From NCBI GenBank assembly GCA_034670405.1, contig JAXDDX010000226.1, positions 229,001 to 293,000 of the forward strand: 64,000 bases of DNA. Direction: 5' to 3'. This DNA is from Hoplostethus atlanticus (Eukaryota; Chordata; Actinopteri; Trachichthyiformes; Trachichthyidae). Positions within the stretch are counted from its first letter, which is position 1, and each line of letters begins with the position of its first letter. Shown piece after piece: positions 1 to 28,558 of the stretch. Position numbers and translations under genes: made by a program. Below the pieces are notes generated by a model that made no database searches, was not told the origin of the DNA, and was given only the letters and a program-made list of their open reading frames with translations.

Positions 1-42
1 CTGGGCTGTGGTGGCGGAGAGGAGGATCAGCACCGTCCAGAC

Positions 43-227
43 TAGGGTTTGACCGATATGGGTTACAGAAGGATGATCACAACATCTTTTGATTGAATAG
101 CCACTATATTGTACTGATACACATTATCTTTATATTTGACCGTTTTGATGCCAAACACCTCTGAAGAAAAAGAGGAAAAGCCTCTGGTCCCGATAGATCG
201 GCAAACCAATATATCGGTCAAACCTTA
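43..227. mobile_element. hAT-like MITE, 185 bp, in a gphn intron
   Basis: The left end TAGGGTTTGACCGATAT and the right end ATATCGGTCAAACCTTA are inverted copies with one mismatch. The eight flanking bases on each side (gtccagac at 35-42, ctacagac at 228-235) match at 6 of 8, as expected for a decayed 8-bp hAT target duplication. There is no coding capacity. A related terminus (agggtttgaccgct) recurs at about 43811. Confidence 0.7.
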
Positions 228-1141
228 CTACAGACACACCAAACACAGCAAGGACAATGACAGCTAGGGCATTGACAAACTAGACATGGGCTATTGCTAC
301 ATGGGGGGCCAAGGCTACAGGGAAAAGAACCCAGAATGGGCAGTGTTGTTCTGGTAGACTAGGGTGGACTAGGGCAAGCCAAAACATACAGGATAGACTA
401 GTAGGACATTAGGGCAAGGCCATGGGGGTCAGAGAGGGTCTAGGGGCTCAGATAACGGGGAGAAATACATCATCACTAACACCCAAATCAGACCAGGTAA
501 ACTTGTTAGACCAGGAAAGAGCAGTAAATTAGCAAGGGGTTGGAGACCGGGCAGGCTAAATCAGACTGAGACCAGAGCTGGAGCAGGACCCGGAGGAATC
601 TGGGGTTAGAGGGCCGAGGCTGGCTGAGGAACACAGACACACACACACCAGCGTTTCCCAAACATAGGCTCATCTGCGGCGCACCGCCACAGTATCGTCG
701 CGGCCACCACAAAATAAAATGTTGGTCTAAATCGATCTCTTATGCTGTGCCTAAGGTGTGATCTTCTCTGTCTCACCAGAGACTAGTCTCACTAGTAGAC
801 TAGAGTCTACATATTCAACGAGTCATGTAATCATACATCAACATACTTTTCTCCTGTGCATTGTGGAGACTGAACCTGAGGGAGATGCAGAACATGCAGA
901 ATAAACCTAACAGGAAAAGACCTGAACACACCAGTCGATATGAATTCAGGAGTAGCTACAACGCGATATCTGTTATCACAATGGAAAGGGAATGCAATGA
1001 AAGACAATGTTTAAGCCATGACAGAATCAAGCTGTTTATTTTGACCCCAAGATGCCCTACCACCACAAACAAAGGTCTGAGCAAATGGAAACACTGCACA
1101 CGCACGCACACACACATTTATTCCAATCAAAAATACAGTAC
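228..1141. other. gphn intron sequence
   Basis: Non-coding sequence between the last visible gphn exon and the window start. I looked for the conserved C-terminal gephyrin exons (NPVSAVV onward) on the minus strand and did not see them, so they lie further out. Apart from the MITE at the edge, no identifiable feature was found. Confidence 0.6.
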
Positions 1142-14182
<13,041 letters not shown>

Positions 14183-14689
14183 GCTTACAACCTCTGTCTG
14201 CACTCTGACAGCAGATACATGGAAACACTGTGGTGGTGTATGGGCTGCTGCTGCACCTCTGGAGGGCGACCGGCGGTGGGGGGGGGGTGAGAGAGAGACA
14301 CTTGTGTCCTTTGGTGTGAATGGCCTCCATCTAATAATAATTATGCTTGGTGGATCCCTAAATAACAACTGTAAGTCTTGATAAATCTGAGTTGCAGTGT
14401 GACAGTTCTCAGTTTTGGTACTAGGATAAAATGGGTCGTCAGCGGGGGATGGTAAGGTGTGGGTCCAAATTTGATCTCTGTCATTATAATGGAGAGTAAA
14501 GATCAAGCAAAAAAAACAACTGAAATGTATTTGGCAGCCATATCTAAAAAAAACAACAACACACGTGCGTGCAGGACCAGTTTTACCTTTTAACTTGATA
14601 GTTTGGTGACCTACATCTAATAATGTGCTTCACTTTGTGCCCAGTAACTGAGTCTACTTATATAAGCTGCTTTGAACTCTATAGGAAGA

Positions 14690-14850
14690 CAAAAAGCAAG
14701 GACATCCACCACTGAAATAAAGCAAAGACGATTGCCATGGTTGGGCCATGTCCTCCGAATGGAGTCGGATTGCATCGCAAAGACTGCTTTGAGATGGACT
14801 CCACCAGCCAAAAAGAAAAACCCGGAAGGGAAGACCTAAGATGACCTGAC
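14690..14850 (+). mobile_element. relic of a LINE (RTE-like) reverse transcriptase C-terminus
   Basis: The plus frame reads RLPWLGHVLRMESDCIAK followed by ALRWTPPAKKK. This resembles the RRRLRWxGHVLRM...ALRWTP..GKRKRGRP ending I associate with RTE/BovB-type elements. It stops after KT and is clearly inactive. Confidence 0.65.
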
Positions 14851-15178
14851 TTGTATGATTCTCACTTGGCTTTGGCTGGTCCGTGTTTTAAGCCTTATTA
14901 AGACTAGAAATATTAGTATACTGCTGCTCTCACCTGCTGTATTGGACCGTTTGTTGAAATTCAACAAGCAAGTTGCATAACCTGGTGCAACATTTCAACA
15001 TTTTGCACCTCCACAGTTCATGAGTGGTCAACCACCAGCACTGCCTGCTGAAGGAGATGAGTCTTTCCTGGAGCGAAGGTCATCACGCTGCAATATCCTC
15101 CAGCTTTCCTGTCTTTCGCCTCTGTAGGCTGTGAAATAAAGCACAAATGACAAAGATATTTATATTGTATATTATATT

Positions 15179-15367
15179 GGAAGGATTTCTGGTTCAAAAT
15201 TCAGAAATGTATAAAATATAATGAATATAAATAAAAAGGAATTAATAAAATAATTCTATATTCAATAAATATGTATTAGGGATGTAGTATTCTTTTATTA
15301 ATTCTATTTTTAATTTATAGTCATATCTTCTCTATTTCTGAATTTTGAACCAGAAATATTCTTCCTT
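15179..15367. mobile_element. hairpin/MITE-like AT-rich inverted repeat
   Basis: The left arm (about 15181-15208) contains atttctggttcaaaattcag and the right arm (about 15334-15367) contains ctgaattttgaaccagaaat, its exact reverse complement. Outer words aagga and tcctt also pair. The AT-rich centre is partly self-complementary. Confidence 0.7.
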
Positions 15368-15806
15368 TCCTTTTCTCAGATCTATCAAGGTCAATGAGCC
15401 CCACCATGTAGCTGTGATTCATGACCCTGTTAGGGCTTACAATGGGATGCAGGCAAAGAGACACTCACACACATTACACAAACATATTCCTGCTATAGGA
15501 TCAGCGGGAACTAGATAATCTGGGTCAAAAACATCTCTCATCTCATCTCATCTCCCCTCACCACACACACAGATCACAGGATCGTTTTATTGGTGGATGA
15601 AAAGGAACAGGATAAGGAAATGTAGAATTGTCAGAATTGTTACTTTAATAGGCTACTATTAGAATGAATATATGGTGGGTCGGATCCACTATAGGCTTGT
15701 TGAATGTATGATATAGTAGTGCAGAAGGTCAAAGCTATTATTAGAATGCAAGCTATCATTTGGATGTTGCTGTTGTGATTTCTGATTTGCTGCAGTTTTC
15801 TGATTT

Positions 15807-15848
15807 ATTTGTTGTGCACTTCAGGCGGTCCTGAAGTGCACAACAAAT
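15807..15848. repeat. perfect palindrome, 19-bp arms, 4-bp loop
   Basis: The left arm atttgttgtgcacttcagg (15807-15825) and its exact reverse complement (15830-15848) flank the loop cggt. No transposon ends or terminator context were recognised. Confidence 0.95.
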
Positions 15849-16987
15849 TGGCTGTTAACTTGGCAATCAAAGCTCTGTTGTGAACGGAAAGGATACACCC
15901 ACAGAAATCAAGACAGGCACTAGATGTACAGTAGTAAAAATGCGAATAGTGCACTATTCTATTTGACTTGTGGTGCAATATTGCCACTTGACTTTGAGTT
16001 AATTTTCCTTGCCACGGCACCAGTTGCTGCAAAGACGCATGTGGGACAGACAAAAAAAAAGAGGGAATTAAAACCCTTTCCATAGAGCGCCAGCTGGAAG
16101 GTAATCTGTAGAAAAGATGGATTGGGAAAAGGTGAATGTCAGGATTCAGGAGGCCCAATGCTTGTCTTTGCCCAGGGCCCCCCAAATCACTAAGTCCGCC
16201 CCTGGATATGATCCAGGAGCAATGCAGAATTCACTTGTTATGGTGTCTTTATTTGGACTTTGGTTGGGACAAAAACAATTCATGTGGTAATCAACATAAT
16301 GTCATTAGCATTACATATAACCAATTCACATGTATAAAATAATGTACATTTCTGATACATTTCTGCACATTTTACTGTGACACATGAAGCCTGACAAGAT
16401 GAATTTCTCAATGTCCCCTACACTTAACATTCTTCCAGCCATGGAAGAATTTGACATACTGTTAGAAATATCAAAGTCTTACATGCCAACCTACAATTAT
16501 AAATAGAAAATCAAAAAAATATATTAAATATATATATAAATATAAATATTTCCACATCATGTGAATGCAGCATGAGCTACAGCAGCATTCACAAACGGGA
16601 ACAGGGCTAGTCAAAGCAGAGTGTGACATGGAGAGAGAAAAAAAGGTGCAAAAGAAAGAAATCTCACAGAGAAATCACTATCTATGATTTTGACTATACA
16701 GTACTATTTGTATTTGTTAACAATTCCTCCAACTTTCACCCTGTCCCGTATGCTTACTATCCAACATTGACAGTCCAGAAATAGGGAGATTTTCAAAACC
16801 AAAGTGGGGATCTGGGGAGTCCACCCCCTGAAAATTCAGGGACTATATTTCCTGCATTTTGACTTTTTATATAAAAAAATAACAAACCTGCATCTGCATC
16901 TTTTAATTTCTTGTAATTTTCTTGGCAAATAATGTTTAAATTGGTATAGCTGGCCCATGTTTCATTTTTATTAGTCATTTGTTAAAG

Positions 16988-17022
<35 letters not shown>

Positions 17023-17144
17023 TACTCAACATTGGTTTCTTTCCTGGCATGCCAATGAAGCAGATGTGAACTCAGTCAATTGAGAGAGAGAGAGAGAGAG
17101 AGACCTGTACAGAGAGTGTGTGAGAGAGAGCCAGTCAGTGCCAT

Positions 17145-17184
17145 TGCGCAGGCGCAGCTTGGAGGCTGACAGTGCCATAGCAAC
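17145..17184 (+). promoter_or_regulatory. dnal1 proximal promoter: NRF1-like site and RFX half-site
   Basis: TGCGCAGGCGCA (17145-17156) fits the NRF1 palindrome. gccatagcaac (17174-17184) is, on the other strand, GTTGCTATGG, an RFX/X-box half-site. Both lie within 60 bp of the dnal1 ATG. RFX factors control ciliary genes, which suits an axonemal dynein subunit. Motifs were read by eye; binding is inferred. Confidence 0.55.
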
Positions 17185-17200
17185 CAGAGCAGACATCAAC

Positions 17201-18306
17201 ATGGTGAGTGATTCTGTCCGCTGTGTCAAACTCGCCGTTTAACACCCCGTTTTTTAGTTAATTTGTTCATTCAGTAATTTAACCACACGGTCGAAAAAGC
17301 GTTGACTACGTGTCTGACCGCTAAGTCGACGTTAAATGCAATGGTGAGGTAGCTGCAAGCTAGCTTGAGCTAATTGGCTAACTAACCTTAATGTTGACCC
17401 AGTTGGCGTCAAATAGCTACGTCAACTGTAAGCTAAGCTAACTTTGTTCTTGTAAAAATGTATAACCTTAGTTTTCTCTTTCAGTCAATACGCCTTTTGT
17501 CTGTCTGTTGGCCTGTCTGCCGTGTGTGTGTGTGTGTGTTTGTTGTGGGGTTTCCCTAAAATTTTGTTGGAACAAAATCTTGTATTGGGATAAATGTATT
17601 TAAATGTCTTAGAACGCGGTGTAAATAGGTGTCAGACTAGCTTAGTGGTTAGAGAGACCGTCCCAGGACCTAAAGGTCACAGTTTCAATTCCCTGTCAAC
17701 AGATAACATGTCCATTAACAGCCATTGCCACTTGTCCTTGAGCAAGGCACTGAACCCCCACCTGCTTTTTAACAATGGAAAAGCAGGCCTGTAATCCCCA
17801 TTTAAAGTGTGTGTATTGTTGCTGGCGTATTATTTTGTCATCACAGCATAATTCAGCTTTTCCAGTCTAACTCAAGTCATGTCTCCAGGCTAAAGCAACG
17901 ACCATCAAAGAAGCACTGGCCAAATGGGTAAGTGGCATGCAGACACAGCTGAAAGAATATATCTAGTACAATACAGTGTATAATATTATATAAAAATGAC
18001 ATAATTATGCTCAATTAAAAGTGTGTTATTGTATGCTGTGTATGTAAATCATATGGATTTATTGATGGATGGATCGTATGGATTGGTCTCCATCCATCCA
18101 TCACATTGCATTTTCCACCAATTTGAGCATCTTCCCCCAGAGGCTTTTTCATTTATTTAATTGATTTATTGTTAATTTATTTACTTACTTATTTATTTAT
18201 TGGCCCTATAAAATGTATTTGCATTGATACATAACAGACTGGAAACTTTAACTTTAACTGATTGCATCACTGTTGGGGGAGGACATGTTTACTCTTGCCT
18301 TGTATA

Positions 18307-18380
<74 letters not shown>

Positions 18381-21300
18381 GAGGAGAAGGCTGGGGAGAA
18401 GGTGGGCGAGGCCAAAGCCATAAAGCTGTACAGTCAGATTCCTCCCATAGAGAAGATGGATGCCTCTCTCTCTGCGCTCACCAACTGCGAGTGAGTCCTG
18501 CGGAGATAGCGTTTATCATTTTTATAAGTTAGAGTAGATTCATGAATATAAATGAAGACATGGTCTTGTTTCTATTTACTGAGTCTTTGCTCATTCGGGG
18601 CCGTCTCAAGCCAGCAGTATCAGCCGTCCCTTAACCTTTAATTGTTGATACAATTCAGTGGTTCTGGGACACCAGAAATCACCGTTGGGCCTTCTGGAAA
18701 TTTTGTGGGTCTAATTCAACAAAACATCTGTGATGGGAGGAGCCCACTTGGTGCTGAGTATACCATGGTACTCCCCGATGGTCCTTCAGATTTATGAAGG
18801 CGTAGCCTGATGTCTGCTATAGTCACCATTTGTGGGTTAGTACATCATTCTTTTAACCTCTGAATTGGGCTTCTGTATGAATGCTCACCCTGGATTTCAG
18901 CACAAAGGATTATAACATCAAATCCCGCTAGTTGGCTAGAACCGCCCATGCTTGTTTGTTTGGGGGTATGGGAGCAGCTGTCAGTCCAGTGACATCAAAC
19001 TACTAGCAATGACCACTTATCACCAAAGGTGTCACTTGGCTCTTGTATGTGTATTTAAATTACATCTATTACACCCTGTGCTTTATTTATATGTATGTAT
19101 TGATGACATGAATACATACATATACATATACATACATATAAATGTCAATACATATGTCATTTGGTATTTTTTTCCTACAAATTCAAGTGCATAGATTTTT
19201 AGCATGGGTGAAACAAACCACTAACCCTGACCCCCAATGACAATACTTACATTTTTTTGACATCCACGCATCTGATGAGTGAAACCGAGCAAGCTAAAAT
19301 AACCCGACACACGTCAGTTTACTCTTCACTGGCAAATCAAATTGTTAGTAAAGTTAGGAGACGTATTGTTCATTGACCACATCATGTCAAGATTAAATTT
19401 GACAGTTCGCAGTCCTCAGAATCCCTGATGTCTAATTGTACTGTCTTCTCAACAGGAGACTGTCTCTGTCCACAAACTGCATTGAAAAAATAGCCAACCT
19501 CAATGGCCTGAGTGAGTACATACTGTACACACACCTACACATTCATTCTATGTCATTCTGTGTCGGTAATGTAGTGTTTTTTTGTGTCCTTCCAGAAAAC
19601 TTAAGGATATTGTCCCTGGGGAGGAACAACATCAAGAACCTCAATGGGCTGGTAAGATATATACTACACAGTAATAATACTACTAGTTGATTGGTTGGAT
19701 TTCAGTGTTGTACACTCCAGATGTCCAGCCTGCGTGGGCTTACAAGACACACTGATACTTCACATTCCAGTATGTCTGTATAACTTTTAAATAATAATAA
19801 ATAATAAGTCTTTTATAATCATATAACCAAAAGAAATTAACAGAAATCCCCTAAAAGCCAAATCGTAGCCGGAGATCCTCGGGTAGGGAACTGTCAGTCA
19901 TTCCAAAGTCCAGGCTGAAAACAAAGCGTGATCGGGCCTTCTCAGTGTCTTCTTTCAAATAACTTCACTTTTAAATCAAACATACTTTCATAAACTTGCT
20001 TCTACTTTTTGTGTTTATATTGACCATTATCATTTTCTCCTTTAGTGTTATTTTATTATCTGTTGATTTTATTAGCTGTTTTTAGCTTTGGTTGTTTTTA
20101 TTGTTTTCCTTCTCTGTTGTTCTGTAAAGCATTTTGCAACTTTGTTTGGAAAAGTGCTCTATAAATAATGTTTATTATTAGTATTATTATTGCTACAACT
20201 ACCACTACTATGACTACTATACTAAGTAGTTAAATGTGTATGTTTGTGTAGGAGGCAGTAGGGGACACCTTAGAAGAGTTGTGGATCTCTTATAACCTGA
20301 TAGAGAAACTGAAAGGAATCCACGTCATGAAAAAACTTAAAGTCCTCTACATGTCCAACAACCTGGTCAAAGAATGGGGTGAGACACTATTCTATTCTAT
20401 TCCATTGGATATTATTTTGTTCTGTTATAATCTTATTATATTAAGGGTAATTGGTGTAGTTTGATTACAGTGTTACACTGTGTTAATATAGTATAATTTG
20501 TGAATTGTGGCTGACTTTATAAAGCCAGTGGAGTATTTCTATGTAGTGGAGCAGGGACAAGAACAAGCTGCTAAAACTTATACAGGAGCCCTAAGCAAGG
20601 AAATCAAACTATCGGTACTCATTCAGATGGATTATTTTCTACAAAATGATATAACACAGGCTGGGTTCAGTATTTAACACTAAACATTTACTACCAGTAA
20701 CCCAGTGAATAAACTGAGTGAATATAGATTCTCAATGTAAAGAATGTAAAATGCAGTGTAGAGGCCGGTAGAGCCTGCCTTCTCGCTGATGGTCTTGTTT
20801 GTTTACAGCAATTAAACTAATGTCTCCAAATGAATGCAGTAATGATTTAACTTGTATTCTATGTTGTATTCTAACTATGTTTCCTGTATTTTCTGTATCT
20901 TAGCTGAGTTTGTGAAGCTAGCTGACCTGCCGTGCCTGGTAGACATGGTGTTTGTTGGAAACCCTCTGGAGGAGAAGTATTCATCCGAAGGAACCTGGAT
21001 GGATGAAGCCTCTAAGAGACTGCCTAAACTGAAGAAACTAGATGGTGAGACACAGAGCATTTGAGTAACAAGTGAACTACTAGCAACTACTTGAGCTCCC
21101 TCAACATAAAATCATATTTTTAATTTTGCTTGATTTTAATTTATTAAAAATTTGAAGTAAAGCTATCTTGTGGATCACTGGTTCTCAATGTGGTACCAAA
21201 CGGGTCCCGGAGGAGGTTCTGGGGATGGTTTGATTTCACTTTAATTTACTAGGAATTAGAGTGTAATTATTTTATAAGAAGATCATGGGTTTCTCTCTCC

Positions 21301-21694
21301 CCACTATTATCTCCCCACGTTCAGTATAGATTCAATTCAACACTAAATCAGAAACAAGTAAGATCTTCCCATATGGGTCCCTGGGACAATATCTTATTAA
21401 ATGGGGGTCTGTTGGGGTCTGTGACATTAAAACATTTTAAAACTCCTTCAGACAGCTGGAGTATTAAACGTGAAATTCAAAGAGAAAAAGGTGACTGCCC
21501 TTTTGATAAACCTGTGTCTCCCTCTTTGATTTTCAGTGTGACATTACCAGTGTTCACAGTGTGTCTGTGTCTGTCAGTACATAAAAATTACGCCTTGGTA
21601 TATAGATATGATTGGTGATCTCTGTGTGTTTCTGTTGTCTACAGGAACACCGGTCATCAAAGAAGAAGAGGACGAGGGGGATGGAGAGAGCTGA
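17201..21694 (+). CDS. dnal1: dynein axonemal light chain 1 (dnal1), complete
   Basis: Leucine-rich-repeat light chain of the outer dynein arm; it binds the gamma heavy chain motor domain in motile cilia. Exons: 17201-17203 (ATG only), 17889-17927, 18381-18490, 19456-19511, 19596-19651, 20252-20378, 20904-21044, 21645-21694. Junction phases all agree and give 193 aa, close to the human 190. The protein reads [27 protein letters not shown], the LRR core ([62 protein letters not shown]), [16 protein letters not shown]-type [14 protein letters not shown] and an acidic tail. The start codon is split off as a three-base coding exon, as expected for this gene. The exon 3 acceptor is a long (GT)n ending TAG. 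I see no damage. Confidence 0.97.
17612..17810 (+). mobile_element. tRNA-derived SINE with V-SINE-like core, dnal1 intron 1
   Basis: An A-box-like tagcttagtggttagag (17638-17654) and a B-box-like ggtcacagtttcaattccc (17675-17693) are spaced as in a tRNA. They are followed by ccttgagcaaggcactgaac (17736-17755), a phrase from the conserved core of the vertebrate V-SINE superfamily. Confidence 0.75.
18309..18378. repeat. (GT)n microsatellite forming the dnal1 exon 3 acceptor region
   Basis: About 35 GT units run directly into the TAG acceptor of the exon starting at 18381. Confidence 0.95.
20090..20190 (+). mobile_element. retroelement 3' tail in dnal1 intron 5
   Basis: The segment gtaaagcattttgcaacttt, then gtgctctataaataatg and a TTATTA run, matches the tail pattern also seen at about 47480-47540 and 57520-57575. 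Confidence 0.55.
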
Positions 21695-22700
21695 GAACCC
21701 CGTCTGTCTGGAGGATTAACACCCCCCTTCCCCAACACTCTCTTTTTCATTTAAAAAAAAAAAAAAAAAAAAATTCAGTGTGTTGTTATATAAAATGATT
21801 TTTACAGAAGCATCACACTCTGTCGTAGGTTTACAAGCATAAAGTAATCAACAAATACGTGTAGCATGTACGTACCAGTTAAACTGGTAGTGATACTATC
21901 ATTCAGGACTTGTGGGTTTGATATTTAGCTGAAAGGAAGATATAGTCCTTGTTAGCATGAATAGAGGATAAGCACAGTTCCTAATACTAATTACAGCAGG
22001 GAGCTTTTTAACTATGAAGCACATTGAAGCTAACACCAGTTCTACCCATTGAAGTGGAAAACAAGATGAAGGAGAGGACAGAGTTCTCACAGCCAGTGTT
22101 GGGCAGCTATGTTGGAAATGGAATCTGGACTGGTTACAGATTACCTGTTTAGAAATAGTAATCAGTTACTGCTTGGTGATTATTTCAATCCAAAAGTAAT
22201 CTATTGAAGTGTTTTTTTTTCACTGTTGGATACAAACGTTTGACTGTGGGGAACTGGTGGTGCAAACACTGGTGCTCAGTGTGAATTTACAACGTCTGGT
22301 TCACCACAGAACGCACAACTCCTGATCCCACTGCAAAAGTGTGCTGTCCCGTTTCAAACCGGCCTGAACCACATTTTCCATTCCACATTCCTCCAGCTAG
22401 AACTAGAACGTGATGAAAATGGTTTTATTTGAAATAGAGGTCTAGTCATGTTTCAGACGTTATTATACTGAAGAGAAGTGACTGCTATATTCAGTTCCAG
22501 GTTCATTTTGGAACTGAATTTAAGCTTTCAGAATAGTTCCTGTTCCTATACATGAAGATTTTGACCCCAAGATTAATGTGTGTAGCATGTCTTAATCATT
22601 TGTCAGTGATGGTGTAAAATGATTTTTAGAATTTAAATTATTTTTAGGACTTTTTGTATATATGAGATGTTTATGGTTCTTAAATGTATTTGATATTTGA

Positions 22701-22706
22701 AATAAA
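22701..22706 (+). terminator. dnal1 polyadenylation signal
   Basis: The first good AATAAA after the dnal1 stop codon (21694), which implies a 3' untranslated region of roughly 1 kb (21695 to about 22725). That region contains a poly-A run at 21753 and a fragment of a dispersed cagtgttgggcagc repeat near 22097. The polyadenylation site itself is inferred. Confidence 0.6.
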
Positions 22707-23243
22707 TGCTATTGAAGTAACATATGGTGTCTGATTATTCTTGTTTCTCTACTAAGTGATCAATCAATTATTAACAGTTATTCATAATTAGTGGTATTTA
22801 TTACAGGGAACAGGATAATAACGGGACTAATGAATATTAGCAGACTATTTTATGTTTTTCAATCATAACTTGGAGAGGTCACTTGAGGTCACTTGACTGG
22901 CTCATTTTGTCTGCACAAGTCGCCTCTGCTGACGTCTGCTGGTCATTTTTTCAGTTTTGCAGTGAAAACTGAAGCAGGAAAATGATTGAGAGTACAGAAA
23001 CAGATACATATTCTTAGTTAAAGAATTCGTTTTATTATTATTTTTATTATTATTATATAGTATATGTGAATAAAAAAGGTTATGTAGTATGTAGTAAAAT
23101 TTCGTGTTTACTTTCTAAAGCCTGATAGTAGCGAGATATTTTTCTGCCCAACCTTTCAGAATCCCATTTGTGATTGATCGACATATTTGTCATTCACAAA
23201 TTTCCTCCAATCGTAGTAGACTATGGGACTGCTCATTTTATTT

Positions 23244-23257
23244 GCTTCCTTGGCAAC
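23244..23257 (+). promoter_or_regulatory. X-box-like RFX site upstream of tedc1
   Basis: gcttccttggcaac reads on the other strand as GTTGCCAAGGAAGC, close to the X-box consensus GTTNCCATGGNAAC. It lies about 160 bp before the tedc1 ATG and is followed by cccggaagt (ETS-like) near 23267. It fits a centriole/cilium gene. Binding is inferred. Confidence 0.55.
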
Positions 23258-23413
23258 GGCTCCATACCCGGAAGTTGTTGTCTACGCCGCGAAAATCAAC
23301 TGTTAAACCAACAAGTGACAAACCCGTCAAATGACTGTGTTATTTATATCGTTTATATGAATTACTTGGCGTTATAGTAGCTAACTAGCTTAGTGTAGCC
23401 TGCGGTAGCTGTA

Positions 23414-27483
<4,070 letters not shown>

Positions 27484-27914
27484 AATGAAGACATCATGCG
27501 ATAAATAGTGAAGAAAACATTTTGTTTTTGTCTTCAGACAGCACGGAATATGTGCAAAAACCAATACTCAGCAATTCTTTAAAGACTTTCCATTTTTCTG
27601 GTAGATTTTTTCTGACATTCAGGAAGCTTAGTCATTCGCTTCAACCCAGCTAATGGAAGGAAATACATCGACTTCAGATCTTCAGATACATCAAAGTCAG
27701 ACTTTTCAAGAATATGAGGCAAATATACACAAACCTTAGACGGCCAAGTAAAGCTTGCTTGGTGTCACTAAAATTGTAAAAAGGATTATAAAGATATTGA
27801 CAATTGTTATAGTCATGTATAATGATTAAATAAAAATAAATCACGCTTTTGGCTGTAACAAGATTATAGGATGATTGAGAATTTCTCTCAATGCTTGGTG
27901 AATTTTCCTTTGTC

Positions 27915-27956
<42 letters not shown>

Positions 27957-28558
27957 AATAATAATAAAAACAGAAACGGTGCTCTGTAGTCCAGATGTCT
28001 GCCAGTCAGTATTTTAACAAACCTCACCTGCAATCATACAAAACATCATCTTCAACTTTATTTATACATCAAATTGAATCAATGCTTTTCAACTTCATTT
28101 TGTACATAAATTCAGTATCAACAAACGTCATATGTTCAACACCAATAAACCCATTTCTGACTGATGCACTCGGCAATCACCTTGTGGGAAATCAATGTCT
28201 CTCAATAGTATTTTGAAGTGAAGTGAAGGTGGTGGGCGATGACTGTACAGCAGATGAATACATGGTTGCTCAGCTGAAATAGTTCCCGAAATAAACCTGG
28301 CAAAAATTTATGAAATGACATATTATAGTCATATAATATATAATTAAAACGACTAACAACTTTTTAGTACTTAAAAGTGAGTCTTCCTACTTTGGATATG
28401 CATTTGCTTGCAAGCAGTAATTGGAGACAAACTCTGAGCCTGGAGCACAGTTTGTATTGTAGCAGATGGGAAGTCCATACCTAGCCTAACGTTACCCAAC
28501 AGGATAAGCTCTAGTATATACATATACACATGGATTTTAGAGACTGTACAAGACGTTG
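27484..28558. other. convergent intergenic region between tedc1 and pth2
   Basis: It contains both 3' untranslated regions. AATAAA words lie at 27829-27834 on the plus strand (candidate tedc1 signal), and TTTATT near 28057 is a possible minus-strand signal for pth2. A (TTA)n run lies at 27918-27952. The stretch 28438-28484 (gagcacagtttgtattgtag) is repeated with changes at 42583-42629. Confidence 0.6.

Larger units (their letters stand above)
14183..17200. other. intergenic region between divergent gphn and dnal1
   Basis: It holds the gphn 5' untranslated/promoter side (from 14183), an RTE-like LINE relic (14690-14850), an AT-rich hairpin element (15179-15367), a short palindrome (15807-15848), a (TTA)n run near 17000 and the dnal1 promoter. 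No further gene was seen. Confidence 0.7.
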
